From NCBI RefSeq assembly GCF_037975245.1, contig NC_092579.1:6387001-6451000 (forward strand): a DNA stretch of 64,000 nt, in the 5' to 3' direction. The stretch is from Apostichopus japonicus. Lineage: Eukaryota; Echinodermata; Holothuroidea; Aspidochirotida; Stichopodidae. Under the pieces are notes generated by a model. It ran no database searches and was not told the DNA's origin. It was given only the letters and a program-made list of their open reading frames with translations. Shown piece after piece: positions 1 through 64,000 of this stretch (position 1 is the stretch's first letter; each line of letters begins with the position of its first letter). Both the position numbers and the translations under genes were made by a program.

Positions 1-1084
1 TACTGGCAAGTCTTATCATGACCAATATTAATGTTGCAATTGGAAACTTACAGCAAATCTGTGTAGTCGTTTATGTCATGTTACAGGAAATATGTAACAG
101 GAAATATGTTACTGGAAATAATGTAGTTTTTTTTTGCATTCTAATATAATGCACAAAAACTAAAACACATCTTTGAATTTGCATTATACCCAGTTTGTAA
201 ACGAGAAACCAGTAACAACAGAAATGGGCCCCCCAAATGAGAGTTGACATTCACCCAAGCCTGACCATGAGTCCATTTCTTTTTTGGTCTTTGGCATTTC
301 TAGATGCCCAGATATATGGCACTCACAGGCTTTCTGTTGAGGACAGTGTTTTGTTTCAATTCCCAAGTTGATGGGTAATCAGGAGAGAATATTAAGAACT
401 GTATTTAAGACATAAAGTAAATGAATAAACTCTTCTGATATTAAAACTTGTCTCCAGCCAAATTGGTGGTCACATTTTTGGTACTTGACCCCAGGGGCCC
501 CCAGGGACCCTGGTCCCGGGAGTTCCCACTGGCACAGTTGCGACACTGTGCATATCGTTTAGCTAAGTGGTTCCAGAGAAATTAGTTCCTGTGTTATATC
601 ATATGTCATGAATTAGTTAGGTGGTACTAAGTCTCATCAGTAAGCCTTGAAATATTAAATCAGTAAAACTTGCAAAACTTCACAATACTATCGGGTTATG
701 ACTGAACATTTTATCACTACGCCTTGTTGTCATTAACTTTCTAGGTATAAATCTTGATATACTGTATCATATTTTTTCATATGATGTGTGTTTAGCAGTA
801 GGTATAAAAACACCATGTTTTTCAGTGAGTGTGGACCGCATCTATGAATGTTTTTACAAAATCTTGTTAAGTTATCTTTAGTAAGTAATTTTAGATTACA
901 TTCTTCAGTGGAATGGGGATTCTTGTTATTTTTTTCAGTAAGAAAGTTTACATTTCTTTTTATAGTCCACAGTCAGCTTGATTACATCATGAATTTGTGC
1001 AAAGTTTTTTTTTTCTTCACCATGATCTGTCATAACCATTTATTGAAAAGTATTTACAATCCAAAAGGAAATATTTCACCCTAC
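1..1084. other. Sequence downstream of the last recognised exon
   Basis: No exon assigned. It lies 3' of E72 on the minus strand and is probably intron, since E72 ends in a good GT donor and the chain has not ended. A GC-rich patch at about 490-545 stands out from the AT-rich surroundings. A 60-codon minus-strand ORF (184-366) has three clustered Cys but no EGF spacing and no convincing splice sites. Confidence 0.4.
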
Positions 1085-59434
<58,350 letters not shown>

Positions 59435-59930
59435 CTGTCCGAAATAAATAGAATAAAATAAATATATTTCATTGCATGATTGTAATCAGCTTGTTAGATG
59501 TTTTTATTATTTATAATTAATGCATATATACATTTAGCACTGAGAAGTTATGGACCTTCAATTTCTAAAGAAGTCAAATCTGTTCCCTTTTTTGTGACTA
59601 GGTCGATGGGAACTTCGAACAACGAAGATTCAAGATAGCACAGGGCTCCGGAATCAGAAGGGATGGCTTGTTCACCCAGACCCTCAATTGTGGCTTCGAC
59701 AATGGCATAAAGCCAATTATCACAGAGCATTAGGTAGTAATGTAAATATTCCCTTAATTATGATCCTATTGCTGAACCTTCTAAAGTATTACTGGCCGTT
59801 GGGTGAATGCGGGATGGAGGAATAAGGGGGGGGGGGTGCGGTAAGGGAGGATGAAAAGTTTCACCGTGTTTTCAGTAAACTGTGTATGCCCCCAAAAAGG
59901 GGAGAATATCTATATAGAAAAAGAGATATA

Positions 59931-59931
<1 letters not shown>

Positions 59932-59982
<51 letters not shown>
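59932..59982. repeat. (TA)n microsatellite
   Basis: About 24 TA units, followed by ATATAAACGCACACACA phrases that repeat twice up to 60106. Confidence 0.93.
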
Positions 59983-59985
<3 letters not shown>

Positions 59986-60105
59986 AATATATATTATAAA
60001 CACACACACATATATATCTTTATCTATATATCTATATTTATATAATATATGTATCTATATATAAACGCACACACAATATATGTATCTATATATAAACGCA
60101 CACAC

Positions 60106-60330
<225 letters not shown>

Positions 60331-61608
60331 AATTTTCTCCATTTTCTCGGGACAGTTGACCATTTATCATGTTATTTTATTTCTATTGCTGTAAACACCT
60401 CACCATAAACATGACTATATGTATATAATCCCACGACCCCACCCACTGTACATATGTAAATATTCCTAACAAAATACAGCAGAAAAAGCTTCTGTAGTTG
60501 TAAAAGTTCATTACGGCATTAATTATGGACACATAGGGATATGCGTTAGTGACATGCAGTACGTACATTTATATATATATAGTATAATTAATTAACTATA
60601 AATAGTCCATTTGAACAAGGATCAGTGTATTGGAAGTAACTATAACAATATACACTTGTACATGCACTTGTGGACTGCGTCACTGAGTATAGCACGCCAA
60701 TATCCCACCCAAGCGTTAAATGTTTTAATAATGATGTACGTGAGCTGTATTCGGGATGATGTTTTACGGCGCGCCGAGCAAAATGATGAAAATTTTGTCA
60801 CTAAAGTCGATGGAGTTTTTATTTGAACAGTCAGTCAATCAATAAAGGTTGCTATGACGATATGTTGAATCGAGATGTACTAAGGATTAAGTATATTGAA
60901 TGAAGGGAGTTCCCTAACAACCTAGCCTAAAGATTCATATTATATTAGTACACTGAAAAGACTTGATTATATAGTCAAAGAAAATGCATTCAAATGACGT
61001 ATGTTAGTGCAAACTATTATTTGACAGACTTATGAAATAAAGAGTACAGCCAGATCAGATTTAAGCTATTACGAGTTTTATGAAAATTGTTGGATGTTGT
61101 TGGAACCAATACAGAGAACATTCTTTATCTCACTGTAAAGTACACTACGCCATCACGAACTGCAAATGCATTGACAAGGTAACTTAACTCTTAATGATAG
61201 AAATTGTAAGGGAATCGATAACGAACATGGTAAGGGGAACCCTAAGACGACTAACTGACCTAATAAAGTTAACACAAAATACACAAAATATTGAGCTTCA
61301 CAATAAGATAAATTATATGTGTCTTCAAGTGTTATAAATTTTTAGTTAAAAATGTTAAGTTGTCTTAAATTGTTGTGCGTCAATATTATTTAAATGAGGA
61401 GCAAACCTACTCACCATCTTTAAACGTGTACTTAAGCTCCTTTTAATGAACTAGTTTCCTAAACTGCTTAAGAAAAACTTCTTCTTTTCTTGATGAGGGG
61501 GGGGGGGGTATGTCATTATATAAACATCACGTCAGAGCAAACCATTTTGTCGTATGATATACCGAGCCACTAGAGAAATAAATTCTCCAATTTCCCTTTT
61601 TTCGTCAT

Positions 61609-61640
61609 TTATATATATATATATATATATATATCTATAT
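61609..61640. repeat. (TA)n microsatellite
   Basis: About 14 TA units in unannotated upstream sequence. Confidence 0.9.
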
Positions 61641-62053
61641 GTTTGTAAAAAAGCAATATACTGGTGATGGTTGATCCTTTTGTGACTATACATCTTGAAA
61701 GTGAATCAGAAATGTGCTGAGGAAAGTGTTAGCGACTCAACTTCGGGTTTTATTTCTGACCGAGGTGCCACATTATAAACATACTATTTTAATCGTTTTA
61801 TAGGGGTTTGACAGACATTCCATTCGTACATGGATTTTAGTTTCTCACTTCTTAGCTATCCAATTCGTGTTTTAACCTTCATTTTGTTTTCTTTTAATAA
61901 GATATTGGCCTATCTTAATGCCTAATTGCAAAGTATACATAACATAACGACCAAACTACCGATACACTTTGAACCCCACTTCCTCTTGCATCGAGACTGT
62001 GATTGTATGATTATCGTCAGATGTGTATCACGATTCCCTTAAAAAGTTAAATC

Positions 62054-62097
62054 TAGATATACTGCACATGATCTTAGCCAAGGAGGCCGAGAAGCGA
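62054..62097 (-). ncRNA. U2 snRNA-derived fragment
   Basis: Minus strand reads TCGCTTCTCGGCC, five bases, then GGCTAAGATCATGTGCAGTAT, close to the conserved 5' end of U2 (stem-loop I and the branch-site-recognition region). Similarity fades after about 45 nt; the Sm site and later stems are not seen, and the loop and flanks carry changes. Most likely a truncated pseudogene or a retroposed piece. Confidence 0.7.
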
Positions 62098-62224
62098 ACA
62101 AAGTAAAACCCATTGGTGGTGTTAAGTTAGAGAATAAAAGAATATTTCGAATATTTTTTAGAAAAGATTGTACCATTACTATTAACTATAATGCTTATAC
62201 ATCGGACGACGTCGACCAAAGAAA

Positions 62225-62225
<1 letters not shown>

Positions 62226-62268
<43 letters not shown>

Positions 62269-62284
62269 TAATAATAATAATAAA
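62226..62284. repeat. (AAT)n microsatellite
   Basis: About 19 AAT units with one GAT interruption. Confidence 0.95.
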
Positions 62285-62852
62285 TGCATAAATAGACATA
62301 CACATGGTAACCATATAGAACTGTACCGTAATAACTTAATACATCTAATAATGCGATATGTAATCTACATGCGTTCAGTGTTTACCTACAATCGAGTTTA
62401 ACAGTACTCTCTGCAATGCAAATTACACAAGCTAGGCTATATGATTCACTCATTCAAGTGTATCGATTCTTTGGGCTGTTAAGACCACACCTAACATCAT
62501 CTACTTATTTTCATCGATCATCCTTTCAAATAACCGTTCTAATCATTTTCTTGGAATGTCCGTGCAGACAGAAAGTCCATGTAATAATTAAGGGGTCCAG
62601 CAAATGTTTACAGATTCGCTGCCTTGCCCCCTTTCAATGGATCAATGCCATTGCCCCCTTTCAATACATCTATGTCATCGCTTTTGATGAAAGTTTGTGG
62701 GAGTATTATAATAAACACTCTGTAGTAAATGTTATGACAATATGTGTAACATATGTGTACGTTAACTAAATATGATGATTGGATGCCGATTTATGTACAA
62801 ATTAACATAGTTATTTTTTTTTAAATAATGAGTCACCAGGAACAGACGTACA

Positions 62853-63313
62853 CATAGGCGTAGGAGCCTAATTTGATTTTGGGGGGGGGGGGCTGTAACA
62901 ACTTGCCCGAAAAATACAACCAAAATTTTTCGCGCTCTTCGCGCGCGCGCGTTTAACATCTTAATGTGCATATCATATAGGCATGCATCGGTTATAACAT
63001 CACATGCCAATAACATACCATCATTTTCCGTGTTATTACCCTTCCATATTGGTTAGAATTATTGGGGAAAGTCGTTACAACAATAACGATCATAATTATA
63101 TAAGTTTAACCATTGAAAACACATTGCAAATTATTATTCTTTCAGTAGGTGCCCGAAAAATTCTCAGCATATTGCCCGAATTTTCACCAAAAAAGTTGAA
63201 AAACACGCTGCAAATTATTATTCTTTCAGTAGGTGCCCGAAAAATTCTCAGCATATTGCCCGGTGGCGGGAGGCTACAGCCCCCAGCCCCCCTCCCCGCC
63301 TCCTACGCCTATG
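62853..63313. mobile_element. hAT-like MITE with exact 8-bp target duplication
   Basis: 461 bp from CATAGGCGTAGGAG to CTCCTACGCCTATG-type end (perfect 12-bp CATAGGCGTAGG inverse), flanked by GACGTACA on both sides (62845-62852, 63314-63321). Inside, GCAAATTATTATTCTTTCAG and the following GTGCCCGAAAAATTCTCAGC recur 84 bp apart. No transposase. Confidence 0.82.
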
Positions 63314-64000
63314 GACGTACATATGTAAATGTTTAGATTTACGATCATAGTTTGTTGAAAGATATATCGGAAGTATAATTTGTTATTTAACGTTATACTT
63401 TCGTTTTGTTAACATTTTGTGCTTTTTCATTCCACTGCTAAGTATTGCTGACGAAGTTCCCAGGGGGATCGAAAATTCCAATATATTTTCTAACACATTA
63501 CTCCATATTTATCAGTTCATTAGTCTTATTTCTCTGCTCAGTTTGTCTAATTATATTTTCTTTTAGACTACACGTGTATCCTTTCTTTATATGTTTGTAA
63601 AAAGAAGAATAAAATATCCATATTATCATTATAAATTCTAACCATATAACTTGGTTTCAAAGGACTACTCTATATATAGGCAGTAACTTAGTTTTCATAT
63701 ATCATAGTCCAAGAAAGGAGAAACCTTTGAATGTTGTTAGTTCTGCCTCAACCTAAGCTATTTCATTCAAGATCTTCAGCTTTAAAATATACTTAATGTC
63801 TGCTTGGAATGCTCCTTTAACGTTGATAAGTACGTCACCCCCTCAGAGCAGAGCTATAACTTTGAATGTTCATCTACAATGTGTTTTAAATTCTAATAAC
63901 TTGCCAAAAACGTGTTCTTTTATATTCATATTAACAACAGAACATTTTTTGAAGGCATTCAACACATTTTCATATTCGTTAATAAAATGCATTATTGACT

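Noticed and set aside
184-366. Minus-strand 60-codon ORF with several Cys, considered as a terminal or avidin-like exon
   Set aside because: Cys spacing fits neither EGF nor CUB, no avidin-like motif could be recognised, and no good acceptor or phase-1 boundary was seen.
62416-62769. 117-codon plus-strand ORF
   Set aside because: No recognisable domain, no splice context, composition like its surroundings.

Overview
The window looks like animal genomic DNA: AT-rich, with short GT-AG-spliced exons on the minus strand, long introns, simple repeats, MITEs and SINE-like elements. The exons encode EGF-like and CUB domains in the order EGF, CUB, long EGF chain. That order is known from the fibropellins of sea urchin embryonic apical lamina, so an echinoderm is favoured (inference); another marine invertebrate is not excluded. 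No bacterial gene, transposase or reverse transcriptase ORF was recognised.

One locus fills positions 59434 down to 1085. I delimited 72 exons by hand (E1 to E43, A1 to A21, E65 to E72 in transcription order), about 11.5 kb of coding sequence or about 3,841 residues: 94 EGF-like domains and two CUB domains. Every exon is a multiple of 3 long, begins after the first base of a codon and ends after the first base of a codon (phase 1-1), so each is a frame-neutral module. Neither start codon, signal peptide, stop codon nor poly(A) site was found; both ends probably lie outside the window. Since every junction has the same phase, two tandem genes (the second opening near the second CUB at 21.6 kb) cannot be excluded.

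Layout: 64.0-59.4 kb is upstream or intronic sequence with microsatellites, a U2 snRNA-like fragment and a MITE. 59.4-57.2 kb carries EGF 1, a 39-bp microexon and CUB 1. 56.6-22.9 kb carries EGF exons, mostly one calcium-binding EGF per exon. 21.9-21.6 kb is CUB 2. 20.6-18.8 kb holds three EGF exons. 18.2-7.2 kb is a striking tandem array: 21 near-identical 231-bp exons, each coding two EGF domains, in units of about 509-529 bp (two units of about 682 bp carry truncated exon remnants). 6.8-1.1 kb holds more divergent EGF exons.

The encoded product would be a very long, secreted or cell-surface, calcium-stabilised rod. 84 of 94 EGFs carry the C-x-S-x-P-C protein O-glucosylation pattern. The array is the feature most worth following up: it looks recently amplified and homogenised, and could vary in copy number or be variably spliced.
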